Below, piece by piece: positions 9,314-17,464 of a stretch of 42,305 nucleotides of DNA. The number at the start of each line of letters is the position of its first letter. Position 1 is the first letter of the stretch. Source of the stretch: SIG78 sp045585955 (GTDB lineage Bacteria; Verrucomicrobiota; Lentisphaeria; Victivallales; Victivallaceae); the NCBI GenBank assembly GCA_045585955.1, contig JAZMZK010000021.1:1-42305 (forward strand), written 5' to 3'. A model generated the notes under the pieces. That model made no database searches. It was given only the letters and a program-made list of their open reading frames with translations, and was not told the DNA's origin. Both the position numbers and the translations under genes were made by a program.

Positions 9314-10282
9314 ATGCTTTCAATAACCGACAATTTCCTTTATGTAATAGATTCCGAAGGCAGGCAGCAGCTTTTTGATGTGGATAAACTCAAAACAGCT
9401 CTGCTGGGCGCATTTGAAAGCGCCGGCAACTCCAACGGTTATCTGGCAGAAGATATAGCCTGTGCAGTAGAAGCAGTAATGATGGAAAGTTTCCGGAGTG
9501 AACGGATCTTTACGCAAAGCGAAGTAGACTCTGCGGTTACCCGTATTCTGGAAAATGCCGGATATGCCGATGTAGCGCAAATATTCCGCCGGGCCAACAG
9601 CCATTTGTACATAAGTTTAGATGCCAATAAAGCTGATACAGCCATGCTCATAACCCGCCATCTGGGCGTACAGGAACCGCTGGCGGGCAAATTGGCAGAA
9701 CAGGTGGTCGGAGCGCTGCAAAAACTCAATATTGCCAGCGCATCTCCGGCGCTTTATCTGGAGCTTGCCCGCCATTACGAACACTGTACCGTGCCGGCGG
9801 CAAAGCCGATACCGGAAAGTGCCAATCTGACCGGCGGCAAGCTGCTTTTGAACAGCGCCGATGCAGTAAGACTCCTGCCGGGAAATATGGTTGAATTGTG
9901 GGAAAAGAAGATCATAACGCTTTCCAATGTAAGCCGTCTGTACCCGAACTTCAGGTTGTCGCTGAATATGGCAAAACTTGCCGAAGCAGTCAACCTGACA
10001 TCTCCGGTAACAGAATTGCAGATGGCTCCGGCGCTGTACGATGCCGGAGAAAAAACCGGCATGTATTTGAATATACTTTGTGAACATTTGCAGACAACTG
10101 CTCTGCCTTTGTATCTGATCCTTACCGAGCTGGATATTTTTGCAGAACGCTATCTGGGGACAAGTTACCCCGACGGACGGCTGACTGCGCTGGATATGGC
10201 ATCGCTTTTCCGCAATGCACTGGGTTATCCGGTCAAAAAAGTACGCTGCCGCACCAAGAGCAGGGCACAGAGTGCAAATTGA
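9314..10282 (+). CDS. Unrecognised protein with N-terminal ATP-cone-like region
   Basis: This is a 322-residue soluble protein of unknown function. Residues about 9-100 follow the ATP-cone pattern: a short D-S-E-G turn, then FDVDKLKTALLGAF, an acidic helix, FTQSEVDSAVTRIL and a closing helix IFRRANSHLY. In nucleotide-controlled enzymes and NrdR this fold binds ATP/dATP. The remaining 220 residues are mostly helical and I recognise no catalytic motif; no glycyl-radical or reductase cysteine pattern is present. It begins 8 bases after nrdR, so the two are very likely one transcript. It may be a free nucleotide-sensing partner, or a degenerate reductase N-terminus. The ATP-cone assignment is by eye. 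Confidence 0.75.
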   Translation: MLSITDNFLYVIDSEGRQQLFDVDKLKTALLGAFESAGNSNGYLAEDIACAVEAVMMESFRSERIFTQSEVDSAVTRILENAGYADVAQIFRRANSHLYISLDANKADTAMLITRHLGVQEPLAGKLAEQVVGALQKLNIASASPALYLELARHYEHCTVPAAKPIPESANLTGGKLLLNSADAVRLLPGNMVELWEKKIITLSNVSRLYPNFRLSLNMAKLAEAVNLTSPVTELQMAPALYDAGEKTGMYLNILCEHLQTTALPLYLILTELDIFAERYLGTSYPDGRLTALDMASLFRNALGYPVKKVRCRTKSRAQSAN

Positions 10283-10305
10283 GCGATTTTTGGATTTTTG
10301 CAGAC

Positions 10306-10333
10306 TTGACAATCCGGATTTTGCACTTATATT
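10306..10333 (+). promoter_or_regulatory. Sigma-70-type promoter for purQ
   Basis: TTGACA (10306-10311) is followed by a 16-base spacer and TATATT (10328-10333). Transcription would start near 10340, giving a leader of about 55 bases before the purQ ATG at 10394. This is among the best consensus matches in the window and indicates that purQ, and perhaps dnaN and recF, are transcribed separately from nrdR. Confidence 0.75.
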
Positions 10334-10393
10334 ATATAATATAAATTATTTTTGTTTACTGTAAGAATTTTAAATATAAGGGACAAGTCAGTT

Positions 10394-11185
10394 ATGAGTA
10401 AAGTCAAAGCTCTGGTCATCACCGGTTTCGGTTTGAACTGCGAAAAAGAGACCACGGCGGCATTTGAATATGTCGGAGCAGAAGTAAGCATGGTACACCT
10501 GAACGATCTTATCGCCGGTAAGCGTTCACTCAAAGAGTTTCAGATATTGGCATTTATCGGCGGATTTTCTTTTGGTGACCACTTGGGGGCGGGAACGGTT
10601 TTTGCCAACCGGGTACACTTCCGGCTGCACGATGAACTTAAAGAATTTATCGCCGCGGGCAAATTGATCATCGGTATCTGCAACGGGTTTCAGACCATCT
10701 CCCGCCTGGGCATCGTTCCGGCGCTGAACGGCAACTACTTTGTGCAGCAGGCAGCTCTGGCACACAACGATTCCGGCGTGTTCCGCGATGACTGGTGCGT
10801 GCTGCGTGCCAATCAGTCCAGCCCCTGCGTTTTTACCAGAGGCATCGACCTTATCCGTCTGCCGCTGCGTCACGGCGAAGGCAAATTTGTTGCCGATGCT
10901 GCCACGCTCAAACAGATCGAAGATAAGAACCTGGTGGCATTCCGTTACGCCAATGCCGACGGCAGTCTGGCAACGGAATTTCCTGCCAACCCCAACGGTT
11001 CGCTCAACAGCATTGCCGGTATTTGCGACGAAACCGGCCGGGTGTTCGGTCTGATGCCCCACCCCGAAGCGTTTCTGTCGCCCTACAACTCTCCGACTTG
11101 GACTGCCGATCAGCTCAAAGGCGATCTGCCCAAAGAAGGTGACGGTGTGGCGATCTTCCGCAATGCGGTGGAATATTTGGCATAA
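10394..11185 (+). CDS. purQ: Phosphoribosylformylglycinamidine synthase, glutaminase subunit
   Basis: It has 263 residues. It is a class I glutamine amidotransferase that feeds ammonia to PurL in the fourth step of purine synthesis. Visible motifs are the N-terminal TGFGLNCEKE, GGFSFGDHLGAG, the nucleophile cysteine in IIGICNGFQTI, LRHGEGKF, and the catalytic H-x-E in GLMPHPEAF. The frame opens upstream at TTG 10352, but the ATG at 10394 has AAGGGA 10 bases before it and gives the family N-terminus. purL and purS are not adjacent; purD lies far off at the right end of the window. dnaN follows after 45 bases. Confidence 0.94.
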   Translation: MSKVKALVITGFGLNCEKETTAAFEYVGAEVSMVHLNDLIAGKRSLKEFQILAFIGGFSFGDHLGAGTVFANRVHFRLHDELKEFIAAGKLIIGICNGFQTISRLGIVPALNGNYFVQQAALAHNDSGVFRDDWCVLRANQSSPCVFTRGIDLIRLPLRHGEGKFVADAATLKQIEDKNLVAFRYANADGSLATEFPANPNGSLNSIAGICDETGRVFGLMPHPEAFLSPYNSPTWTADQLKGDLPKEGDGVAIFRNAVEYLA

Positions 11186-11230
11186 CAAGCTGATTTTAAC
11201 CGGGTTAAATTTACAGAAAGAGGCAAAAAG

Positions 11231-12319
11231 ATGAAATTTACTGTAAGCAGAGAAAAATTTCTCAAAGCACTGCAAAAAGTACAAAGCACCATTGGCAACC
11301 GCAACACGCTGGCGATTCTGGGCAATGTGTTGGTAGAAGCCAGCGGCAATATGGTAAGCCTGACAACTACTGATTTGGAAATCCGCATCGTTACCCGCCT
11401 TGAAGCAACAGTGGAAGTTGAAGGCGCAACTACTATTCCTGCCAAGCGTCTGCTGGCGCTGGTCAGTAATTTTGAGGATGCAATGGTAACTGTAACCAGC
11501 GATGAGCGTTATCATGCAGAAATCGTCTGCGGTACCAGCTGTTTCAAGCTGCTGGGGATCGCTCCGGAAGATTTTCCGGCAGAAAGCGAACTCAATGTGT
11601 TGCGCACGATCACCTTCAAAGGAGCAGAACTCAAGCGCATGCTGGGGCAGATCATCTATGCCATTACACTCAACGACAGCCGCAAAGTGCTGCACGGTAT
11701 GCTCTTCAGCATGCGCGAAAATCTCGTTACCATGGTTGCTACCGACAGTAAGCGTCTGGCAATGACAGAACGCAATGTGGAAAATGTATCCGGCAGCAAT
11801 GGCGACTGCATTATTCCGCTGATGGCGGCGCAGGAAATCAAGCGTCAGGCGAATCCGCAGGAAGATGTTACGCTGGAAATCGGCGAAAAGAGTGCCAGAT
11901 TCTCCGGTGGCGATACGGTGCTGACCACTAAACTTATCGAAGGCAATTACCCCAATTACCGGCAGGTGATCCCGGCTGATTTTCAGCAGCAGATCCCGAT
12001 TGCCTCTTCGGCATTGCTGGGCAAGATCGAACTGGTCAGCGAAGTGTTGGATAAAACCGGCTGTGTAGTGCTGAATTTTACCGAAGGCAAACTTGAGCTG
12101 CGGGCAGCCAACAGCGAAATCGGTGAAGGTTCGGCAGAGTTGCCGGTGGAATTTACCGGCGAACCGCTGACCGCTTCGTTCAATCCGGATTTTCTGGCTG
12201 ATCCGCTGCGCTTTGCCGACTGCGAGATCATGACCTTCAAGATGAATGATGGATTCAGTCCGGTAGCTATTGATGGCGGCGACGGTTTTGTCTATGTAAT
12301 TATGCCCATGCGTCACTGA
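11231..12319 (+). CDS. dnaN: DNA polymerase III beta sliding clamp
   Basis: This 362-residue protein forms the dimeric ring that tethers DNA polymerase to DNA. The N-terminus MKFTVSREKFLKAL, the LTTTDLEIRI stretch, and the C-terminal YVIMPMRH ending match the family closely, and the length is normal for three clamp domains. A GAGG ribosome site precedes the ATG. recF follows after 40 bases, the usual order, but dnaA and gyrB are absent and purQ stands in front, so this is probably not the classic origin-adjacent dnaA cluster. Confidence 0.97.
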   Translation: MKFTVSREKFLKALQKVQSTIGNRNTLAILGNVLVEASGNMVSLTTTDLEIRIVTRLEATVEVEGATTIPAKRLLALVSNFEDAMVTVTSDERYHAEIVCGTSCFKLLGIAPEDFPAESELNVLRTITFKGAELKRMLGQIIYAITLNDSRKVLHGMLFSMRENLVTMVATDSKRLAMTERNVENVSGSNGDCIIPLMAAQEIKRQANPQEDVTLEIGEKSARFSGGDTVLTTKLIEGNYPNYRQVIPADFQQQIPIASSALLGKIELVSEVLDKTGCVVLNFTEGKLELRAANSEIGEGSAELPVEFTGEPLTASFNPDFLADPLRFADCEIMTFKMNDGFSPVAIDGGDGFVYVIMPMRH

Positions 12320-12359
12320 TTTCTGATGCATTGAGCAATAAACAGGTGCGCCCGTAATT

Positions 12360-13424
12360 ATGATCGGCGAATTCAAAGTTTTGGATTGGCGTTCATTTGA
12401 GCGGGCGCATTGGTATTTTGATCAGAAAAATCTGCTGATCGGCGCCAACGGTAGTGGCAAGAGCAATTTGCTGGAAGCGCTGGGCTTTCTGGGTATATTG
12501 CGCAGTTTCAGAACATCCCGCCCTGTCGAACTTGTACGCAGTTCCGCCCAGGCCTTTCATCTGCGGGGGGCGTGGCAGGAGAATGGGCGCAAAACTGCAC
12601 TGGAGGCAAGTTTGCACCTTTCCGGCGAACGGCTGCTTTCAGTCAACGGCAATCATGAACGGTCAGGCAGGGATTTTATCCGCCACTTTTTTCCGGTGGT
12701 TTTTGCGCCGGAAGATATGGAGATCGTCAGCGGGGCACCCGGCGGCAGACGGCGTTTTTTTGATATGACCGCCAGCCAGCTCTCCGACGGTTATGTAAAT
12801 ATACTGCACGATTATTTTGCCGCCTTGAAGTCCCGCAACGCTATGCTGAAAAATCCCCGTAAGATAGATTTGACGAAACTGGAAGTCTACGAAGAACTTC
12901 TGGCTTTTTCTGCTGCTGAATTGACTGTGCGGCGGCAGAAATTTATTGAAGAATTCAACCGGATGCTTTCGGCACTTGCCCCCGAAGCTGCGGAACAAAT
13001 TTCCATAGAGTATCATCCGCAATGTACCGGTGGAGCTGAAGCCTATGCAGCACTGTTTGCCCGCAGCCGCAGCCGGGAGATCGAAAAACACACAACCCTG
13101 ACCGGCTGCCATTTGGACGACTACCGTTTTTGCCTTGCCGGAAAAATCATGCGTGGCTTTGCCAGTAACGGTCAGAACCGGATGGCGGCACTGAACACCA
13201 AGCTGGCGGCGGCAAGAATGCTTATGCAAAACCACGGAGCGGAAAAACTCGTGGCACTGGTAGACGATGTGACCGGCGAGCTGGATGAAAAACACCGGAC
13301 AATGTTTTTTGAAACCATCGCTCCGGCAGGACAACTCTTTTTTACCTACACAAGCATCCCCGGCGACAAGTTTTTCAATGATGCCCAAGTGCAAAACCTG
13401 CCATACAGCGCAAGCCGGAATTAA
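12360..13424 (+). CDS. recF: DNA replication/repair protein RecF
   Basis: It has 354 residues. It is an SMC-like ATPase that loads RecA at single-strand gaps. The Walker A motif GANGSGKS is at residues 28-35, the FFDMTASQLSDGY stretch lies in the middle, the ABC signature reads FASNGQNRM, and the Walker B/D-loop reads LVALVDDVTGELD. Only a weak ribosome site (CAGG, about 13 bases upstream) is seen, so translation may be coupled to dnaN. The 138 bases after its stop (13425-13562) contain no gene and become A+T-rich just before the next promoter. Confidence 0.95.
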   Translation: MIGEFKVLDWRSFERAHWYFDQKNLLIGANGSGKSNLLEALGFLGILRSFRTSRPVELVRSSAQAFHLRGAWQENGRKTALEASLHLSGERLLSVNGNHERSGRDFIRHFFPVVFAPEDMEIVSGAPGGRRRFFDMTASQLSDGYVNILHDYFAALKSRNAMLKNPRKIDLTKLEVYEELLAFSAAELTVRRQKFIEEFNRMLSALAPEAAEQISIEYHPQCTGGAEAYAALFARSRSREIEKHTTLTGCHLDDYRFCLAGKIMRGFASNGQNRMAALNTKLAAARMLMQNHGAEKLVALVDDVTGELDEKHRTMFFETIAPAGQLFFTYTSIPGDKFFNDAQVQNLPYSASRN

Positions 13425-13562
13425 TGTTGGTTGCTGGCATATCCGGCAATCAGCCGCCCCTCAAAAAACGCCATGCAACGCCCCCTGATCCCAGCAATAA
13501 AAAAATATGTAACTTATTTATACATATTTATTACCAGCAAAATTAAAAATTGATTTTTCAAC

Positions 13563-13590
13563 TTGAAAAAGAAGAGATTTATGTTATATT
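13563..13590 (+). promoter_or_regulatory. Promoter of the sigma factor-kinase pair
   Basis: TTGAAA (13563-13568) and TATATT (13585-13590) are separated by 16 bases. The predicted transcript start, near 13597, lies downstream of the first possible start codons (TTG 13563, ATG 13581), so the protein should begin at the ATG at 13647. That ATG has AAAGGA 10 bases upstream. Confidence 0.65.
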
Positions 13591-13646
13591 ATCTACATAA
13601 CTTCAGCCACAAGGGAGATCCCAACGATAGAAAGGATGGGTCAGTT

Positions 13647-14498
13647 ATGTCAATTCTTGAATCCGTAAAAGCATTTTGCAGTTATTGGGAAAAAAACCGG
13701 GCAGCGGCAGAAAGTTTGTATGCTGCAAGCAAATGGTTTGCCGAAAAACATAAAAGTTATTCCGTCGGCAAAGATCTCCTCATTGATAAAACCTCTGAAA
13801 CTGTAATGAATAATATGCTTGCCAAAACATGTGAAACACCTGTCTTGGAACAAGAGGATATGAGAAAAAAAAGACAAGAGGCTATCGATGACTTCTGTTA
13901 CATCTATGGCGGCTATATTGCATTCAATCTCAATAAAATGGCGGATTCAAAAGACTATAAAACCATCCCTGAACATATCAAAGATGAATATATTTTTCAA
14001 GCAACAACGCTTGTGTTGGACTATATCAGTAAAAAACTCAATGAAAATGGTTATTCAAAAGGAACATTCAGTCACTTGGTTCATAAAACTATATCCTACA
14101 AAGCAAGAGATCTCTTCAGAAATTATGAGAGGTATTTGAACGACCCCCAAAAAAATCCCACCTTCGTCCCTATTACGGATGATACCGAGCCTATTATCGG
14201 TGGTATTATCGAAATTGAAACAGATGATACGGGAACAAAAATTTCCGATTTTGATGAAGATCAACTCGATGCAACCACCATTCTCTATCTTTTGAAAGAT
14301 GTTAAGACAAAACATTCTGCGGATGATTATGAAATGTTCTATCTCCGTAATATTGAAGGCTGGAAATTGGAAGAGATAGCAAAAGAATTTAATCTCTCTG
14401 TAAGTACGATCCATAACCGAATTGAGGGTTTTGCAAAAGCAGCCTTGGAACAACACGAAAAAACGCTGAAAAATTTGAGAGAGAAACTTTACCGATGA
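13647..14498 (+). CDS. Sigma-70-like RNA polymerase sigma factor
   Basis: It has 283 residues from the ATG at 13647 (AAAGGA at 13631-13636). The C-terminal 55 residues form a region-4 type helix-turn-helix: YLRNIEGWKLEEIAKEFN followed by LSVSTIHNRIEGF. Mid-protein, TFSHLVHKTISYKARDLFRN resembles region 2.3/2.4, where WL..I..N...D..R is usual. The N-terminal 80 residues are unlike standard sigma factors. Its stop overlaps the kinase start by four bases (ATGA). I infer an alternative sigma factor, or a sigma-like activator, controlled by the neighbouring kinase; the genes it directs are unknown. Confidence 0.8.
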   Translation: MSILESVKAFCSYWEKNRAAAESLYAASKWFAEKHKSYSVGKDLLIDKTSETVMNNMLAKTCETPVLEQEDMRKKRQEAIDDFCYIYGGYIAFNLNKMADSKDYKTIPEHIKDEYIFQATTLVLDYISKKLNENGYSKGTFSHLVHKTISYKARDLFRNYERYLNDPQKNPTFVPITDDTEPIIGGIIEIETDDTGTKISDFDEDQLDATTILYLLKDVKTKHSADDYEMFYLRNIEGWKLEEIAKEFNLSVSTIHNRIEGFAKAALEQHEKTLKNLREKLYR

Positions 14499-15865
14499 CC
14501 GAGCAACAATGGCAGTCTTTTGCCAATAAGATAATGACAGTTCCAGGTGCTCGAAAATTGAAGCTGCATCTGGGAAAATTTCTTGGCGACGGCGGTTCGG
14601 GAGCGGTTTATGAACTCGTGAGATCATCAGGTGAATGGGTGATCAAACTTCTGGATCCTGACTCCCCGATCGCAATACAGGAACATAAAGGTATTGATAT
14701 TATTTCTGCTAATGGTCGTTTTGCTGTCGGAATATTGAAACAAATTCCTTCGCGTGGTATTGTACAGTTTGGTAATCAACAATTTTCGTGCTATATAATG
14801 AGAAAGGGAAAATCTCTGAAACAAGCTATTGATGAGGAAGAATGGCTGACCTTGAGGGATAAGAAAAGAATTCTGCAAATGATGGCGCATCTTGTCAACG
14901 GGATATGTTCACTCAAGAATATGGGAGTGTGTCACGGTGATATCAAGCTTGAAAATATTTTGCTTTTTGAGTATAATAACGACTTCTACCCCACTCTTGC
15001 AGATTACGGCACGGTTTCAAATAAAAAACTTTCTATAGAAACAATCCACTATGGTTGCGACAAAAATGAATACGGCAGCAGCCTTGAGGAAGGTATCGCT
15101 TACGATTTGCATTGTCTTTATCTGGTTTTCTGCGAGATCTATAAAATCGATGCTGATGATGATAAGAATATTTCCTCTATTCCAAATCCTGACATAAAAA
15201 GACTTCTCCGTATTATGCGAGATGCCGGAACCAAAGCCTTTGTCCGGTTAAATCAGTTGATGACCGCATTGAAAGATATGATAAAAATTCCTCCGGGATT
15301 TTATCTTGATTCTATAATGGAGGAGGATTTGAAACGATGCGACGATCAATTCGGAAAATTTATGCAGTGGAAAGAATACTATATACTGCGTGATAAATCA
15401 GCAATAAATGATTTCGATCCATTGGTTTTGCTGCCTGTATCAGCCGAACGGTATGATAATGCATACCGTATTATCTGCATGTTGGATCAAATGGATCTGT
15501 TTGTTATGCCGATAGTCCGGTATTATGATAAAGAGGGCAATCAATATGTATTGCTCCATGCGCCGGACGATAAAAATATCGCCTCGAAAAGAGGGCATTG
15601 GCGTGAAGATGAGTATTGTAAACTGCGTATTAAAGATGAGAGCGGTATACCCTATACACTGGGGTCAGCAAGTACATCAGCCCGAGAAGAGGGGATGGAA
15701 AAATTTATTAATAAATTGAGCAGACATAAGATCAATATTGAAATATCTCCTGACGATATCTGGCATGTAGACGGCGAATGGAAACTTAATCTTTTTTCAG
15801 TAAAATTTCTCGAATTGGCTGAAAAAGATGCAGAAATATGCCGTATATCATGGGGAAAAGCATAA
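14495..15865 (+). CDS. Atypical Ser/Thr protein kinase with unknown C-terminal region
   Basis: This 456-residue cytoplasmic protein has no membrane segment. The kinase domain spans about residues 25-265: the glycine-rich loop LGDGGSGAVYEL (30-41), the ATP-anchoring lysine K51 in WVIKLL, the catalytic loop C-H-G-D149-I-K151-L-E-N154, and the metal-binding D170 in DYG. HGD replaces HRD and DYG replaces DFG, yet all essential acidic and amide residues are kept, so it should be active. Residues about 300-456 form an unrecognised region rich in aromatic and charged residues. It is translationally coupled to the sigma factor, suggesting that phosphorylation controls that factor or its antagonist. 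Confidence 0.85.
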   Translation: MTEQQWQSFANKIMTVPGARKLKLHLGKFLGDGGSGAVYELVRSSGEWVIKLLDPDSPIAIQEHKGIDIISANGRFAVGILKQIPSRGIVQFGNQQFSCYIMRKGKSLKQAIDEEEWLTLRDKKRILQMMAHLVNGICSLKNMGVCHGDIKLENILLFEYNNDFYPTLADYGTVSNKKLSIETIHYGCDKNEYGSSLEEGIAYDLHCLYLVFCEIYKIDADDDKNISSIPNPDIKRLLRIMRDAGTKAFVRLNQLMTALKDMIKIPPGFYLDSIMEEDLKRCDDQFGKFMQWKEYYILRDKSAINDFDPLVLLPVSAERYDNAYRIICMLDQMDLFVMPIVRYYDKEGNQYVLLHAPDDKNIASKRGHWREDEYCKLRIKDESGIPYTLGSASTSAREEGMEKFINKLSRHKINIEISPDDIWHVDGEWKLNLFSVKFLELAEKDAEICRISWGKA

Positions 15866-16052
15866 AACAACATATCCTGAATTTACCGGCAAATACGATT
15901 GGTCAAAAGTAACAGAAGATGATTGGTTTTATTGTTTTGAGTGCAACGCGGCAGATAAAACTGCTCTCCTGTCATTTTTTGCGTTTGCTGTACTTAAGTC
16001 AGTGAAAAAACCTTTACAGCTCTACAACAAGAACTTTTTAATATATTTTTGA
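15828..16052 (+). CDS. Possible small gene overlapping the kinase 3' end
   Basis: This 74-residue frame overlaps the last 38 bases of the kinase gene in another frame. Residues 1-58 look protein-like (KYDWSKVTEDDWFYCFEC), with a plausible mix of charged and aromatic residues. The last 10 codons run into a direct repeat (16021-16053, copied at 16081-16115), so the frame may be a gene cut short by the repeat region. There is no family match that I recognise. It could instead be chance; real expression is uncertain. Confidence 0.35.
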   Translation: MQKYAVYHGEKHKTTYPEFTGKYDWSKVTEDDWFYCFECNAADKTALLSFFAFAVLKSVKKPLQLYNKNFLIYF

Positions 16053-16115
16053 CTCACGCAGCAAAAGCGGCAGCACCAGATCTACAACAGTAGAAATTTT
16101 TAATTTGCTTTTGAC
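16021..16115. repeat. Imperfect direct repeat, two copies about 60 bp apart
   Basis: The copies at 16021-16053 and 16081-16115 both begin TCTACAACA and end TTTTGAC, with small insertions between. They mark the left edge of the repeat-rich stretch that runs to tRNA-Thr. Confidence 0.7.
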
Positions 16116-16619
16116 GTTGAGGTAGCAAGCGAAGCGCCCAGCGAGCAAAAAACATCGTCCGCCAGCAGTTTTTTGCCGGGAGTGCGTGGGGATTTCGAGT
16201 TTTGCAAGGAGCGAACGAGGGTTCCGGCTTCGTTTTACTACGCCGCGACAAGGTGTACCTCCGCACACAACCGAGAGAACGACGCAGTAAGGCACGAGAT
16301 GTGCCACGATATGAAGCAAAAACAGCAAGCGGCGAGCGAAGCAAGCCGCGAGCTCAAGCGGGGGAGCGAAGCGAATCACCGCGCCCGCCGAGCGAAGCAA
16401 GGCGTCCCGGCACCAGCCGGGTGTCTACCCCCCCAAAAAAAAGCAAGCGGCAAGCGAAGCGAGCCGCAAGCTCCCGTCCGCCAGCCGACAGTTTTTGCGA
16501 AATAGCGTGAGCACAGGTCGTGTTTTACAAGGAGCGAACAAGGGAACATACCCCCGTATGTGACCGCCGAGAGCGACGCAGTAAGGCACGAGATGTGCCA
16601 CGATATGAAGCAAAAAAAA
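16116..16619. repeat. Repeat-rich intergenic region with duplicated block and GCGAAGC mini-hairpins
   Basis: There is no credible gene here. A block of about 50 bp at 16271-16322 is repeated at 16567-16618, with only a two-base difference near its start; it contains GGCACGAGATGTGCC, a short hairpin. The second copy ends directly at the 3' end of tRNA-Thr. Between the copies the motif GCGAAGC recurs (near 16130, 16335, 16366, 16393 and 16455), often flanked by GCGGC/GCCGC arms that can pair around it. Open frames of about 100 codons through the region are arginine- and serine-rich artefacts of the repeats. Confidence 0.8.
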
Positions 16620-16695
16620 TGGAGCCAGCTGTCGGATTTGAACCGACGACCTGCTGATTACAAGTCAACTGCTCTACCAACTGAGCTAAGCTGGC
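16620..16695 (-). tRNA. tRNA-Thr (anticodon UGU)
   Basis: A 76-base cloverleaf is read on the minus strand. The acceptor arm GCCAGCT pairs with AGCTGGC, the D-arm reads AGCTCAGTTGGTAGAGC, the anticodon stem GTTGA/TCAGC encloses the loop CTTGTAA with anticodon TGT, and the T-arm has GGTTCGAATCC. The discriminator is T and CCA is encoded (16620-16622). Eight T residues on the minus strand follow at once, as at tRNA-Cys, and probably end the transcript. Confidence 0.97.
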
Positions 16696-16714
16696 ACCTT
16701 AAAAGTGTTGCTAT

Positions 16715-16742
16715 ACAATACAGCAAAAATTGAATTTTGCAA
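16715..16742 (-). promoter_or_regulatory. Probable promoter of tRNA-Thr
   Basis: On the minus strand TTGCAA (16742-16737) and TATTGT (16720-16715) are 16 bases apart, placing the start about 13 bases before the mature tRNA. The tRNA-Cys upstream region carries a similar GCTGTATAGTATA stretch. Confidence 0.5.
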
Positions 16743-16746
16743 ACAT

Positions 16747-17400
16747 TCAGTTAAAAATTTCTGCATTTAACTGATCAAAAAAGGTTTTCATAAAGTCGGC
16801 GAGCTCTTGAGCACGGGCTTTTCCGGGCGATGTGAGCATCTTGTCGGGGAGTTTTGAGAGTTTGACAAGGTATTCACGATAGGCGGTATCTTCCGCAGAA
16901 TATGGTTTTCCGGCAAGGGCTGCTTCGGCGGAGTTATGAAGCTTGGCGCCAGCTTTGGCGGCGAACATGAACGAGCGGGCAATGCCCACAGCGCCGAGGC
17001 TGTCGAGCTTGTCGGCATCGTAAAGGATTTTTGCTTCGAGGGTGGTCGGAGCGTTGCCGGAGCGGTAACGGTGCTGGCTGATGGCTTGGGCGACCTGCTC
17101 TGCGATTTGGCGTGTGGTGTGCTGCAAAAGGTAGTTGCGGGCAATGAGAGCACCGGCAGCGGCGTGGTCGATCTTGCCTTGGCTTTGAAATTCCTGCGGG
17201 CGAGCCACATCGTGGAGGAGTGCTGCAAGATGGACGATCTGCCGATCGGCTTGGGGCAGCTCTTGAGCGATGGCAAGGGCATGTTTGACGACCCGGCAGG
17301 TGTGATCAAAGTCGTGCCCGTCGGAAATATCGCTTTGGAGAGAAGATTTTATGAAATTCTCTGTTGATTCAATAAGGTTAAACACTTGCAATAACTCCAT
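16747..17400 (-). CDS. HD-domain phosphohydrolase
   Basis: It has 217 residues. The metal-binding HD pattern is complete: H33 in GHDFDHTCRV, H63-D64 in LLHDVARP, H79, and D128/D130 in LYDADKLDSLG. Such proteins hydrolyse phosphate esters of nucleotides; the natural substrate of this branch is not known to me. It lies alone, divergent from the FAH-family gene. A promoter (17438-17411) puts the transcript start only about four bases before the ATG and no ribosome site is visible, so the mRNA may be nearly leaderless. Confidence 0.9.
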   Translation of the reverse strand: MELLQVFNLIESTENFIKSSLQSDISDGHDFDHTCRVVKHALAIAQELPQADRQIVHLAALLHDVARPQEFQSQGKIDHAAAGALIARNYLLQHTTRQIAEQVAQAISQHRYRSGNAPTTLEAKILYDADKLDSLGAVGIARSFMFAAKAGAKLHNSAEAALAGKPYSAEDTAYREYLVKLSKLPDKMLTSPGKARAQELADFMKTFFDQLNAEIFN

Positions 17401-17410
17401 TTTATGTTAC

Positions 17411-17438
17411 ATTATAAGATAATGTGTAAAAGAGTAAA
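17411..17438 (-). promoter_or_regulatory. Promoter of the HD-domain gene
   Basis: On the minus strand TTTACT (17438-17433), a 16-base spacer and a perfect TATAAT (17416-17411) are seen. The expected start is near 17404, while the ATG is at 17400. Confidence 0.55.
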
Positions 17439-17464
17439 AACAAATCTTGAACAGGAAAATTGCG

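Noticed and set aside
10526..12376. 616-codon open frame on the minus strand
   Set aside because: It lies entirely opposite purQ and dnaN, is rich in His, Gln and Phe typical of an antisense shadow, and has no ribosome site.
11231..13424. Replication origin near dnaN-recF
   Set aside because: dnaA and gyrB are absent, and I saw no cluster of DnaA boxes or A+T-rich 13-mers in the adjoining gaps.
16038..16613. Several open frames of 60-120 codons on both strands
   Set aside because: They are made of the AGCGAAGC-type repeats and the duplicated block, and no frame has protein-like composition throughout.
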